Assembly: GCA_963969595.1 (NCBI GenBank)
Contig: OZ018408.1
Span: forward strand, 10,909,823 to 10,973,822
DNA from: Neckera pumila
Taxonomy: Eukaryota; Streptophyta; Bryopsida; Hypnales; Neckeraceae
Direction: 5' to 3'
Length of the DNA: 64,000 bases
The notes under the pieces were generated by a model. That model did not search any database. It was not told where the DNA came from and saw only the letters and a list, made by a program, of their open reading frames with translations. A program made the translations under genes and the position numbers. Shown piece by piece: positions 36,201 through 47,883 of this stretch. Numbering within the stretch: position 1 is the stretch's first letter; the number at the start of each line of letters is the position of its first letter.

Positions 36201-37774
36201 CGTCCTGGTTTCCAAAATCAGTTGACAAAGTGTCCAAAGGAGGTTGTAGGACGAAAAAACGTTTTTTTCATCCAATTTTTTTTTGGAAGTTGTTTGCATA
36301 CATTTTCAGCGAGTAGCATTGCAAATTCACTCATTATGGTATTATTGAGTTTTCTAAAGAAGAAAATGCTTGTTGTTGAAATGAGATGTTGTCAAACATA
36401 CAAAAGTGTGTGCTTCTAGAGAAATATGTGTACTGGAGATACAACTTCACAATATTTACAAAATTAGTAATATGTCTGATGTAGCCAAAAACTGTGTAGT
36501 TTGATAGAAGACTTCAATGCGCATTCAACAAAAAATAAATAAAAATTAAATGGATAGTAAACCATTCACATGCAAGGCTGTGTACATTGCACTTACTGTA
36601 TGTATAGATGCATTGAAGTCATCCAAAACGACTTAGGAGTTAATCCACAAATTGCCCTTGTAAGTTAGTCTATTTTGGTCATTTCTTGCTATTTATGCTT
36701 GATGTAAATTTCAGTAATAAAAATGATATTTTTGGTAGTTTAAAGAAACCCACAATTATTTCAAATTTTTCCAAAAAAATTGCTCTTTAGGATGCAATGA
36801 ATTAACTGCAAGGTCTGTTGTAGTTGCATCTACTTTGTTTGAAATTTGAAGTAAATTTAAAAAAGCAAATTTTGGATATAAAGATCATGAGCTTTGACTA
36901 TATTAATTGTTGTGTTGACTTTTATAAACAACTACCACTAGCAGAACTCCACACATTCTAAATGATGTCTTTGTATTAAATCTAGGTTGAAACTAAAACA
37001 ACTATGTTTAAAATAATACAAATTTAGCTTAAAATCATCACCTAAAATGTTTTTTTCATCAAGAAAAAAATGAGCCTTCAAAGAGGCTACATTGCTTTGA
37101 AGAATTCCCCTCAATGGAACTCACAACCCCTTTGAGGAATAGTGGTCACAGTTAAAATATATTAATATATTAATAATAATCCAATATTATTTTCAAAAAT
37201 AACAATAGGACATGACATAAGACATCAAATTTTATAATTTTATAATTTAACATTTATTTTATTATTTATTTTATATTTTTTCGTATTTTTAAACTATTTA
37301 ATTCAATTGTCCCGTGCTAATCAGGCCTTGCAATTCATTGGTTGGCCCCCACCTTCGGAAAAAATCCCTATTGTTCTTTGCTGTTTGCAGACTCACAGTC
37401 CCTTTGAGGGATCATTTTTTTCTTAATGAGTGTATTATTAGTTTACATACTTTATACTATATGAGTTCAATTAGACACAATCAAAGCATTGCAAAAGTTC
37501 TAAGAAAAATTGAGGGCGCAAGAAAACCTTCTAAGAATGTTTGCATTAATGTCTATAAATGTCAATGCAATGAATTTCAGTTCAAATTTGCATCTTGTAA
37601 GGTGATTACATTTAAGATTGCACACTATAGATTCTTGCCTAAAATATACTCCCACTATTCATAAGACTCTATGATTGCTTTTAGGTATACTTGTTTTCAG
37701 CACTTTCAAAAATTTTCCTTTATTCAAAAGGTGTCCAAAAAATACATTTTAAGAGAATCTAAAATCTTAATTTG
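36201..37774. other. AT-rich intergenic sequence
   Basis: No gene or bounded repeat was found. AT content rises sharply past about 36280, which marks the end of the gene-associated sequence. Confidence 0.4.
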
Positions 37775-37981
37775 CATTAGAAGGGATTTGGCCCTCCCAA
37801 AGGGCTGCAAGTTCCCGACTTTATTTTTTGATTTCAGAAGCAAAAAAATAAATAAATAAATAAAAAATAAAAATTGGTAATTAGGATTCTAACAACAACC
37901 CAACGTTCCTCCCCTACATCAGGAATAGATTGGGGAACAGGCCTGAAACAATCTTTTACTACCCCCAAATAACATCTAATG
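37775..37981. mobile_element. CATTAGA-type MITE, copy 1
   Basis: The left end CATTAGAAGGGATTTGGCCC and right end ATCTAATG are the terminal signature of a repeat family in this window. The copy also has the family's internal GCAAGTTCCCGAC motif. The right arm is diverged, so the 207-bp limits are moderately certain. Confidence 0.5.
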
Positions 37982-38053
37982 GACTACCAATGGGATCCAC
38001 CAAAAAAATTCAATATAATAGTGAAAACCATGCTAAATCATACTAAATTGTTT

Positions 38054-38345
38054 CATTAGAGGAGATTTGAGGCCTCCAAGAGCCTGCAAGTTATCATGCG
38101 TTCCCACGCTCTGGAATGCAAAAAAGCTGCTGGACTGACGTGGTTGAAAGAGTGCCACGTCATTTAAAAAAAAAAAAAAAAAAAAAAAATTTGCTTAGAA
38201 TGATATTTTGGGCAAAAAAAAGTTTTTTTTTTTTTCTTTTTTGAAAATTTTTTTTTGACAGCCCGTACGGGCTGTTCACACAATCGGGACAGCATAGAGA
38301 ACGGGCTTGAAACGGCCTTCTAATGCCTTCAAATCTCCTCTAATG
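38054..38345. mobile_element. CATTAGA-type MITE, copy 2
   Basis: The left end CATTAGAGGAGATTTGAGGC and right end TTCAAATCTCCTCTAATG form inverted repeats of about 18 bp. The interior has GACGTGG..CCACGTC, a 27-A run and T-rich tracts. Flanks AATTGTTT and AATTGTGC agree at six of eight bases, so a degraded 8-bp duplication is possible. Confidence 0.75.
38258..38275. repeat. 18-bp perfect palindrome
   Basis: ACAGCCCGTACGGGCTGT equals its own reverse complement. It lies inside CATTAGA-type MITE copy 2. No role is evident beyond possible cruciform formation. Confidence 0.9.
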
Positions 38346-38366
38346 AATTGTGCAATTTAAGGTATA

Positions 38367-38555
38367 CACTAAATAGGGGTATTAAGGGGATCAAAAATTA
38401 GAAGGACTTATTTTCAAAAAATAGTAGATGTTTAAAACATGATGTATAGTCCCCGCACACTTCAATAACTATTGATGTGAAGAATAGGTAGATATTTATA
38501 TAGTGTGAGATGTCAATTAATAAATATGGGTCCCCGTAATACCCCCTATTCAGTG
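38367..38555. mobile_element. TA-flanked MITE with CACTGAATAGGGG termini, copy 2
   Basis: This 189-bp element has ends CACTAAATAGGGGTATTAAG and CCCCCTATTCAGTG, flanked by TA. It is the reverse-orientation relative of 14858-15045. It lies only 21 bp from CATTAGA-type copy 2, a small nest of insertions. Confidence 0.85.
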
Positions 38556-39308
38556 TAGTTACCTTAGAGAAGCTATTTGTCAACTCCCTTATTTTAGTTT
38601 GGATTTTTAAACATGTTAAAGAAAATGTCCATTCTGACCCCTCTCAAATTTGTCCATAACTTTTGATTGGAGATTTAAATGCCAAACACATTTCTAGAGG
38701 TGAAACTTATCTTCATTCACAAAATTTTTTTAGTTCAAAGTTTTTTGAGAAAAGTTATTTTACTATGCCTAAATGAGGTCTAAAATTCTACTTTCAACAC
38801 AATTCTTTGTTTTTGACTAAACTATGAGTGCTTGAGGAACTTCAAATTCTAATTTATTTATCCTCCATGGGTTGTTCTACCTCCTACTACCCCAAATGTA
38901 TATAAAGGTGAAAGCACACTATACTAGGTATGATTTCAGCAAAAATCAAGAGTACTTTTGAATATACATTTACTGCTCAAAGTACTCAAAGTACTTTCGT
39001 GGAAAAAACATTATGACATGAGGAAACTTTCAGTCAATGATTGTAGACTCTTACCTATACAAATTATAATACTTGGAGACCTAGATAAATGGAACTTGAA
39101 AACAATAAATGGAAATAATGTTGAAAGTTTAAAACTAAATGTACCATAAGTATTTTTTTCACAAATAGAGGCAAAAAAATAATCGTAAAAATATTCAAAA
39201 TTTTGGAGATTTAAGCAAAATTTGACTTCCAAATTCCAGTAGATATTTTAATTATGGTCTTACTATCACCAAGAATCCCTTGCATAGTAAATATTCTATC
39301 ATATATTA
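38556..39308. other. AT-rich intergenic sequence
   Basis: No gene was found. Phrases such as TTTGTCCATAACTTTTGATT loosely recall the dispersed repeat at 41476-42650, so this may be another decayed copy. Confidence 0.35.
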
Positions 39309-39549
39309 GAGTTATTCGTAAAGTCCCCCCCAGTTTGGAGGGGACTTTTTGCGACAAATTTCTTTCAACGGACGACCCCACAGGCAACCACGACCCCACA
39401 GGCAAAGTCTGGACCAAAATTTTTTTTGGTCGATTTGAGCGCGAAAGAAAGTTTGGTACCCACTTTTGTATTGACTTTTTGCCCAAAACCTACCTTTTCA
39501 CAAAACTGCGGGGTTTAAACTCCGATTTTGGGTACTTTACAAATAACTC
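39309..39549. mobile_element. TA-flanked MITE with GAGTTATTYGTAAAGT termini
   Basis: The left end GAGTTATTCGTAAAGTCCCC and the reverse complement of the right end, GAGTTATTTGTAAAGTACCC, form inverted repeats flanked by TA. The 241-bp element starts with an internal hairpin AAGTCCCC...GGGGACTT and has a small direct repeat CGACCCCACAGGCAA. Confidence 0.7.
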
Positions 39550-40897
39550 TATTGTGCAAACTATTGTGCCTTTTCAATTGTTCATTTGGCCTCTACAAAG
39601 TACTTTGTACATTTTTTGCAAATATAATGTACTTTATTTGTTGGTAAGGTACTAAGTAAAGGATGGTTAAGAATGTAAGAATGTGGTAAAATACCTTCTC
39701 TACAAGATTACTTACAACTGTTATCAAATAAAAAGCCAAAACAATGTTTTTGTTTATTTAAAAAAAATACTTTTTTATGAATACATTCCCTCAAAGTAAT
39801 TTTTTGATGTACTTTTTAGGAGGGCGTAGTGTACTTTCACCCATATATAGCTTTTCTTCTTCTTTGCATTCATACAAAAGTCAATTATATTTTGGATTTT
39901 CAAAATATACAATGTATAGGTGTAGAATATTGGATTGGTTTTCTTTTAAGTTTTAATCTATCTTGTATAGTTGCGGCCGGATGACTTACTGTAGTTCTCT
40001 GACAAAATTGATGCATGTACTATGAGCTGATGATGGTGTGGAATATACCACACCATTTCGTCAGGGGGAAGGCAAACTACCTCTCTGCTACTAAATGTTA
40101 TGAGCATTCAACATTTCTCTTTTAAAATGTTTCACATCAGTTTGTACTTACTTGCCTAGGAATTGATTATTTTTGTGCATTCTACAAATGAATAAGCCTG
40201 ATGTTGTTGCCTTCACAATAGGTTCAAGGTAGAAGCACCAGTAGTCAATCATTTAAAGAGTTTTGGAGCAGATTGAACGTAGCATGAGGTGGTGGTGGAA
40301 AGTTTTCCCATATAGAAAGATAGGAAATATGGAGACTGCAAAATTTTCAGAATTCAATTCCCAAAATTGAAATTACAATGAATTTTGGGAGCTAGAAAGT
40401 GCATTTCACTAATAGGCAATTTTTAGAGTCTTCCAATTCCAATCCTTCAGGATGCTCACTACTTTGGAACATGTGTCCTAACCATATTAGTCCCAACCTT
40501 GAAAAGGATAGAAAGACAACACTCCAAACCTGATTTCCAACCTAAGGTTGAAAATAGCGCACCCTACAGGTTAGGTACTGGGCGTGGTCAACAATTGTTG
40601 CTTCTACCTTATATCTCTCTTGTCCGTATAGGGTCTTTTTAGCAATTCATTCACCATGGTAGTATATTTTTTTGAATATCCTAACAGATTTCAACATAAA
40701 AATTATTCACAAATTTCTCCTAACAAAAACTGTGACCTTGAATTCTTTAATGATAAAAGCAAATCTACTATCTATAGTGAGCTTCTAGTTTGATTTGTGT
40801 AGCATCCAATTTTTGACTTTGGAGTGCTCCAAAATTAACCCTTAACTCCCACAGAGCCACAAAGTGACAGTTGGATGATTTCAAATGAGTGAAACAA
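39550..40897. other. AT-rich intergenic sequence
   Basis: No gene or bounded repeat was recognised. A short palindrome GGTGTGGAATATACCACACC lies near 40034. Confidence 0.4.
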
Positions 40898-41089
40898 CAC
40901 TAGTAGAAAACATAGGAATTTTGACGGAGTTCTGTTGATTTTGACGCGTTGTCCCGATCCCGATTTTGTTTATTTCAACAGAAATCTGTTAATTTTAATA
41001 GATTTTTGTTAAAATCAACAAAACAAAGACCGGGACAACGCGTCAAAGTCAACAAAATTCTATCAAAATTCTTGCGTTTTCTACTAGTG
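40898..41089. mobile_element. CACTA-type MITE with CAA target-site duplication
   Basis: The left end CACTAGTAGAAAACATAGGA and the reverse complement of the right end, CACTAGTAGAAAACGCAAGA, continue as inverted repeats for about 60 bp, as far as GACGCGTTGTCCCG. The 192-bp element is flanked by CAA at 40895-40897 and 41090-41092. A CACTA terminus with a 3-bp duplication is the mark of the CACTA (En/Spm) superfamily. No transposase is encoded, so it is non-autonomous. Confidence 0.9.
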
Positions 41090-41475
41090 CAAAATGAAGA
41101 ATTGCACTTTTCATCCAAAAATTTTAGAAATCTTAAATTGAATATGCAAGCACTACTATAGATGTTGGTCAAAATCCCTCACTAAATTGATATTGACTTC
41201 TCTACAAATGAATATGCTAAAAGATGGATCTCGAGAGATATTTCTTTTTGTATATTTCGACAATTTGTACCTCTTCGTTTTAAATAGATCTAAACTTTAG
41301 CCAATGGAACTTTTCTTTTTTGAAATTGAGGTCAACCAATGAAACAAAGTTAATTAAGTTTAATTTCTACTCCAATTTGAAAATTTGAAAAATTCCTAAA
41401 GTTAAACTATTTCTAAAAAATTGACCTTAGGGTCTACAACCACAATCCACAAATTACAATTATAGATGGCACAAA

Positions 41476-42650
41476 AATTTGCATTAACTCCTAGAGGACA
41501 TTGTCCCCTTGGGAGACAAATGAATTTGCTTTTGGTGAATCTTTTTGAAACTTTTTCATAAGATAGAAAACTTATTGGCTTTGTGGGAATTTAGTTTTTA
41601 TTTCAATTTGTGCCCAAAAGCAAAAGCTACAAAACCTTAAACATAATTTTCATATTGCCAGGCAGAAAAAGAAATCAACAGAAATTGAAATAATTTGAAA
41701 AAAAATATTTCTTATAGATTATATTTTTGATTACATGTGAATCTTGGATTCATTCCATTTGGATTAGTGATGTGAAAGTTATGAACAATCTTGTTTTTTG
41801 GGCAATCTAAGCATCTTCTTGAAACAACAACTTACAAAATTTATTTATGAGTGCAATTTTCGCAATTTAAAAAAAAATTGTTTGACAAGGTTAAGTTTGT
41901 TTTCTAAAACAATCTCAACATTGGATTTATTGTGTTTCAATCTACCTTAGAGCTATCGATGATCATTTATTTTTTCTTTCAATTTTGTATCTACTTCTGT
42001 TTAATAATTTTTTAAGGAATGAAAATCAAGTGTATTTTTTTGAAATTTTTTTAGACTTTTCACTCAATTTTTCAACACTAGAAATTTTTAATTCAAAATC
42101 TACAATACAAATCTTTTTTACAAATGGTAGTCAAAGTCATTTGAAATTGCAGGCTAGCATTCAAAATTTTTTTTTCCAACTTTGAATGCTAATATTTTCC
42201 AATTTGTATGGTCAAACTTCATGAAAGTTTTACTGCATGATTCTAGATAAGTAAAATACAAGATCCTATGGTTAGATTCTAAAAAGTATGTATCTTTTTT
42301 GTTTTATTAAATGAATGCAGCAAAAATAGTAGCATTAAGAAAAAAACGGGGCATCCAAGAGGCCGCTAAGCCTGGACCCTCGTGGTGATATTATGGAACA
42401 AACCAAAAAAAAAAATTGGAAATTGGAAATGTGACGTGGTCAAAGGGCCACGTCAACGCTAACATCAGCGCCATATCAGCGCGATGTCAGCATGACATCA
42501 TTTTTAAAACTTTTTTCAATTTTTTTTTTCCGTAATTGCACCCCGTGTATGCCGAAAATCATGTACTTGCAGTCTTATTGAGGCCTGAAATTTTTTGTAA
42601 TGTTTTGAGTGCTTTTTGACGTAAAATGGCCTTCGTCCTTTAGGTATTAA
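41476..42650. repeat. Dispersed repeat carrying a MITE insertion (filled site)
   Basis: This is homologous to 60600-61230 in the same orientation. Shared phrases include AATCTTGTTTTTTGGGCAAT, GAATGCTAATATTTTCCAAT and GATGAATGCA.CAAAA. The copy here is split by the insertion at 42333-42602. An inverted, more diverged relative lies at about 12100-13140. No open frame is conserved. Confidence 0.75.
42333..42602. mobile_element. CATTAGA-type MITE, copy 3, with an empty site elsewhere
   Basis: The 270-bp insert runs from CATTAAGAAAAAAACGGGGC to GGCCTGAAATTTTTTGTAATG. Its interior has GACGTGGTCAAAGGGCCACG, as in other copies. The flanks (GAATGCAGCAAAAATAGTAG and TTTTGAGTGCTTTTTGAC) join without the insert at about 61126-61160. 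No target-site duplication is visible. Confidence 0.75.
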
Positions 42651-45166
42651 ACTATGATGCTACAAACTATAAAATACACCTGTTGTGAAATTTTCAAAAT
42701 TTTCAAAATTTTCAAGCATATATTGTATTTGATTTGAATTTTCTTCACTCTCATTTTAAAAAAATCACACTAACTAATTTCAAATTTTCATGAATTTTTA
42801 GAAATATTATTTCTTTTAGAAAATATGTGATTTCATCTCTGAAAAAAACAATAAAATATTATTTCATTCATATTTAGTAGCAAAATAGAGTATATAGAAT
42901 AAGGCATATTGAGGTGGTTTAAACTGTTGTAGGCTTTGTCCTTTAAGGAATAAGATAGTTGAACTTACAAGCATCATTTTTTAATCATAATGAACGTAGA
43001 TACTATATTCTATACAAAAGGGTGCATTAGTTTAAAATACATGTGACCAATTTTCCTAAAATTGTAGCTATAAAATAATTAGCCAAATCTATTTATAGCT
43101 ACATTTATCTACCATTATTAATTAATTGTGGTTATAAATAGATTTGACTAATTACATGGATTTTAGAAAGATAATAGTTTGATTTTTATGCAAGAGTTTA
43201 ACTCTCTTTGACTTCATTTACAATGTGGGGAGTTAGAAAAAACTTTTATACACCTTTAACTACCACTTATAGTAAATAGCTTGCCCTTGGGCTGATTTAG
43301 AAACATTGGTAGTCAATGCATATGAGGCCCTGCTTGAACCACCCAAAATCCATCTAACAACATAATTTGGGTCTTCAAAATGCAATGATGTTTTTTCTTC
43401 TAATTTTTGGGCACATTGCATAAACATCCAACCATTACAAAAAATATAAGGCATGTGGAGGGCCGTTAGGATTTCGGCAAATGTGCAAATATAAAAAAAT
43501 AAATAATCATTAATAATAATATTATTATTGTATTTGTTTTTACCAAAATATTAAAAATATTAAAAAAAAATTAATCAAAAAATCTGACGAAGCACATTGG
43601 CTGACTGCTCACCTTACAGATTCCGTGATGGACTTTTTTGGGTTGATATTTCTCTTAATGCACATTTTCATGCATCATAGCATCCCTCTTGTGGCCTGAA
43701 ATTTTTGAAATGTCCAATAAAAATTTCAAAAGTAATGTTGAAAATTCAAATTGTATTATCTTGTCTAGGATATTAAAAAGCTTTGTTGGAGCTAATGTCT
43801 CTTAGAAGTTTAATTGCTAGACCATTATAGACCCATGATGTTGTCAATATATTCGCAAAAAATTATAGCCACTTTTTGTGAGTAATATGACTACTTTATA
43901 TAAACAAAAATTCTTTATTTTAGGGTGATCACCTTGTGATGCTTATAGGCTTTTAGAGCTGCACACTTCAAAAGTTTATAGCAAATTAATGCTTTGTTAG
44001 AAAAGTGTGAATTCTTATTGAAATTGGTATCCCTTTCTTAATTTTTTTGCCATGTGAAATTTTCTAGTTATAAATTTTTTTTTGATTCACCTCATGGGGT
44101 GAGTCACATCAAAAATTACATCAATCACACAACCAAGGTGAGTTTATTTTGTCTAGTTTGTGATGTGGCAAATGTTTATGCAACCTAATCTAGCTCCTTG
44201 AGTTTATTATGGTTCTTGGTAGGTAAAATAAGTAAATGTCCCAATATTGTTCATGGTTTACTTTTCCTATGGTTGCACGCTCACAGGGAGCTTCAGAGGC
44301 ATTAATCTAGGCTAAAGTGGGAAGGATTTGCTCTCCCCTTAGCCCTATTAAGGGCGGGCTAGCATGTTAGCCTGATAGGCAGCTCAGCGCCTAGTTCAAG
44401 TAATAAGACAGAATAGGTCCAATTGATTGTCTTGCCGGTGTGGACAATGGAAAGGAAGAGCTCAATTTTAAACCGATATCAATAGATAATCCCATTAGTG
44501 AAAGCTAGTCAATCTTGAGAGAATCTAATACGTATGGAATTCTTATTGTATCCCTCCCCACCCACTGGATTCATATGAAAGTGCAATTGGTATTTTTACT
44601 TGTAGTATCGCCCCTATTGCATTTTATCCACTAGGCCAGCATATAAGGAGGCCCTTAGCATTGATGCATGAAGGTGCCGAGGTGGGGGACAAAACATTAG
44701 CCCCCTTTCAACCCCTTTTTGTACACTACCAAAATTCATGTTGTTGGAAGTAATGTGGATGAATTTTTGGTCAATTTTGGATGAATTTAGTTGAAAATTG
44801 GATGAACTTCATTATATAATTGGATTAATATCATTATATATTTGGACAAAATCAACTAGAATGGATTTTTTTTATAGTGATGCAATCCAGGATAAAAACT
44901 TATAGATTGCATAAAATATGGATGAGAAAAATGGATGAAAATGGACAATGGGATGGATAAAAGAGTAGCTAAATATTGCACAAGTTACTACAATAATGAT
45001 ACACTCCAAGGTACTATGATACAATAAAAATTAGGTCTGCCTACAATAAAAGTTAACTAGATCATTATCAGAAAACACCAAAATTTTGAGCTACATCCAT
45101 GGATGCCTCTAACTACACCTACAAATTCTGCAGTTTAGCATTCCTCAGTTACAATCATAAAATGAT
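42651..45166. other. AT-rich desert
   Basis: No supported gene was found. Around 43450-43700 a few phrases (GAGGGCCGTTAGGATTT, GTGGCCTGAAATTTTTG) echo the CATTAGA-type family, but boundaries are unclear. From 44250 to 44700 the sequence is less AT-rich without recognisable content. Confidence 0.35.
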
Positions 45167-45176
45167 GCTATGGTGC

Positions 45177-45439
45177 AGGGTTTTTTTTTTCATTTTTGAA
45201 GAAGTGCCACAGTGGCAATATGAAATGTTACAGTAGTGCTCCAAATTGCAACATTCATCTACTTATTGGATGTATAGTATGGTTTTCATCCACAATTAGG
45301 CAATTTTATCTAATATTTTTTTTAATTTCAAAGTTGTCTAGCAATTTCATCCAATTTTTTTGGCATTTTTTATAACCTTTTTTAGCCAGATTTTTTTTCC
45401 TGGTGCAATCTGGCACCAGAAAGCCAAAAAAGAAGCCCT
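45177..45439. mobile_element. Element with a 10-bp target-site duplication (Mutator-like MITE)
   Basis: GCTATGGTGC occurs at 45167-45176 and again at 45440-45449. Between them is a 263-bp insert whose left end AGGGTTTTTTTTTTC pairs with the reverse complement of its right end, AGGGCTTCTTTTTTGG. A 9-11 bp perfect duplication is typical of Mutator-like elements. The short, impure terminal repeats keep confidence moderate. Confidence 0.7.
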
Positions 45440-45477
45440 GCTATGGTGCAAAGGGAAGTACCAAATATGAATCCTCC

Positions 45478-45823
45478 CATTAGAGAAAATTTTAGGCCTC
45501 CAAAGGACTACTCCACAACTCTCCTAAGTACCCTGAAATTTGATTTTTTGGGGTAGAAAACTTCATTTTTCCTCTATTTCCGCGCAGCTAAAATTGCAGT
45601 GACAGAGGTGCAAAAATCCAATTTTTATGAGTTAAATTTTTTTTTTTAATTTAAAAAAAAAATTAAAAACTAAAAAAAAGATACAAAATTTGACTATTTT
45701 GGTGAGTAGTCAGCTTGGCATATTGCTCACTAGGGTACTTTTTTAGATTGACAAGCCAAGCTTGGAATAGCTAGGCATATCAGTCTGGAGTAGTCCTCCA
45801 AAGGGTTGATATTTTTTCTAATG
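45478..45823. mobile_element. CATTAGA-type MITE, copy 4
   Basis: The left arm CATTAGAGAAAATTTTAGGC, then CTCCAAAGGACTAC, pairs with the right arm AGTAGTCCTCCAAAGG, then a stretch ending TTTTTTCTAATG. The interior has the family's long A and T runs. Confidence 0.7.
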
Positions 45824-45967
45824 TATAACTAGATAAATATCCCAAAACATCATAATTTCAAAATTCATATTCATAAAATGATCAAAACATGAAACCAATC
45901 AACAAAATTTACTCAACAAATATTTTCTTAAAATGACATATTCAGACACCATATTTTCATCCATTTT

Positions 45968-46044
45968 CTAGGACTGGTATATATTTCAGACCGCACAGTC
46001 TAATACCTAGGACTAGTGTACATTCAGATCGCACGGTCTAAACG
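45968..46044. repeat. 38-39 bp tandem pair
   Basis: CTAGGACTGGTATATATTTC, then AGACCGCACAGTCTAATAC, is followed directly by a diverged copy starting CTAGGACTAGTGTACATTC and ending GATCGCACGGTCTAAACG. Confidence 0.8.
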
Positions 46045-46505
46045 TAAAACTACAAAGCTTGGGGAATTCCGCCATTATAACAAAATAAGCGTTATAAGGT
46101 ACATTAGTCCGTTACCATCAGTGTTCTAATTCCGTCAGCCTATTTTTGGCTCCAATTCCGTCCAACTCAAATTTGTTCACTTTTCTGACAATTTCAGTGC
46201 ATTAATGTCAAAAGGGGTGATGTGTCAATCTTTCATTGGTGAATACTTGAGTGCCAATGGATACATGGGAGGGTGGTAATGGATTGTTCATAAAATATTT
46301 TTGCCTCTACTCTACAAGCGGTTTTGTAATTTTAGGGCAGCTCACTTCAGAAATTCACAAAAATTACAATTTTGATCAGAAAATTATAATTCCACTTAGG
46401 TTTGACCCGTGAAACAAGCGCACACCTCTGAAAAATATGTTCCACTCTTACAAATGTCCCTAAGATAGTCAGATTGCAAATCAGGGTGGTAATAGGCTTG
46501 TCTAC
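46045..46505. other. Intergenic sequence
   Basis: No gene was recognised. A short repeat TAATTCCGTC / CAATTCCGTC lies at about 46129-46165. Confidence 0.3.
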
Positions 46506-46616
46506 CTTATTACTCGCACGTTCTGATGAAGGATCATATGCCGAACCTCCAGCGGTGGCAGCCTCAGATATGGGGCGAAGAGATCCAATCTCACCAGAAT
46601 GCCACTCGTCTCCAGT
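46506..46616 (-). other. Possible coding fragment
   Basis: On the minus strand an open stretch reads GDEWHSGEIGSLRPISEAAT, then AGGSAYDPSSERASNK, and ends at a good donor AAG/GTAGAC. Composition is more gene-like than the surroundings. I do not recognise the family, and the reading frame is not clearly joined to anything upstream. It may be an exon of an unseen gene or a gene fragment. Confidence 0.3.
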
Positions 46617-47883
46617 GAGTAAGTGAGGCGTGGGCTTTCTTTAATGAGTTACAGAAATTCGTATCAGGACTCCACCTCGAAAACGGAACATTGGATTGAA
46701 AAACAGGCACAGTGTGCGCGCTGCCTCCACATAAAGAATGGCTGAGGCAAACACTCCGCTGAGGGATATTACATCTCCACCATAACTTTTTCTTTGGTCA
46801 GGCAGCAGTAAGATATAGTCGCTGACATGAAGGATCAGACTGAGTAACTACTCGGAATGATCTCTGTTGGTCGAGAATGTGCTGAATGCATGCCTGAAAT
46901 TCCTGGATGTCATCCACGTTCGGGTTGAGTGCAAAAACTGTAACAACTTCCTGCCTGGCAAATTGCAAAAGTCCTCGATTCTATTCTACAGTATTGAAGT
47001 ATATATTGACAAGCACCACCAGAATTCACCCCACAAAACAATGTTTGTAGCAACGTTTGAACGCTGAACACAAAAACGTGATTCCACAAAAGTGTGATTC
47101 CATTCAAAATGTCTACGTGAACAGCCTTCTTGAACATGTTTGCCAAAAAATGTGGCGTGTTCACAAAAATGTGCATGCGTTCCAAAACTTCCATTTTCGC
47201 TGAAAAAACGTACGTTGGTAAACCATCTTCCAAAACGTTGCTACGTTCAAAGGTGCTAAACCCTCCAAATATTAATTCTAGAGCGACAGAGACTTGTACC
47301 CAATGAAAAGTGTAGACTAGACACCGTATCTAGAATCAAACAAGCCAAGAACAGAGTGAAAGTGACAAGATGAGTCTATGTAACAACATGATAAACAACA
47401 AGGTTTTATTTTTTCCTCTTCAATGAATTCAACATCCTGGAACAACTAGACAATTAGCCAGAAACACAGCTAGTACACCATGAATTACTCGTATGCACTC
47501 GTCAACTATTCTACTCGCTCCAGCACCAATTCAAGCCAAGGGCTAGCTGGTCGAATCCTCCCACGATTTTTCCACCTCGATCCGGATGCAATCTCCTGCA
47601 GCACGTCACCAATTCAATTACCAACACACAAATTTAATAATCGACTCTGAAACCAGGTCCCCACTCCCCACCGGCCTGGTCAATACGTGTTGAACATGCA
47701 AGTAAGACTGATCACAATTCAACCCAAGTATGTAAGACCCATATATGTCAGTATGCGTATAAATACTGCTATCGAAATACCAGCAAAAACGAAACTTACT
47801 AATTGAGACCAGCACGAGTACCACATTTTGCAAAACCACGTCCAGTGCATACCTGCTTTGCCGGAGAATGATGCATTGATCGA
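46617..47883. other. Intergenic region and probable 3' flank of the proline-rich gene
   Basis: No supported gene was found. About 47060-47260 is peppered with short related phrases (AAAACGTGATTCCA, AAAGTGTGATTCCA, GTAGCAACG, CGTTGCTACG). The part from about 47450 to 47883 is probably 3' UTR or flank of the minus-strand proline-rich gene. Confidence 0.35.

Noticed and set aside
39211..39655. Open frames of 91-133 codons on both strands
   Set aside because: They cross a MITE with inverted ends; no family resemblance.
44256..44450. A possible tRNA because of phrases like TAGTTCAAGT
   Set aside because: No cloverleaf with matching acceptor and anticodon stems could be formed.
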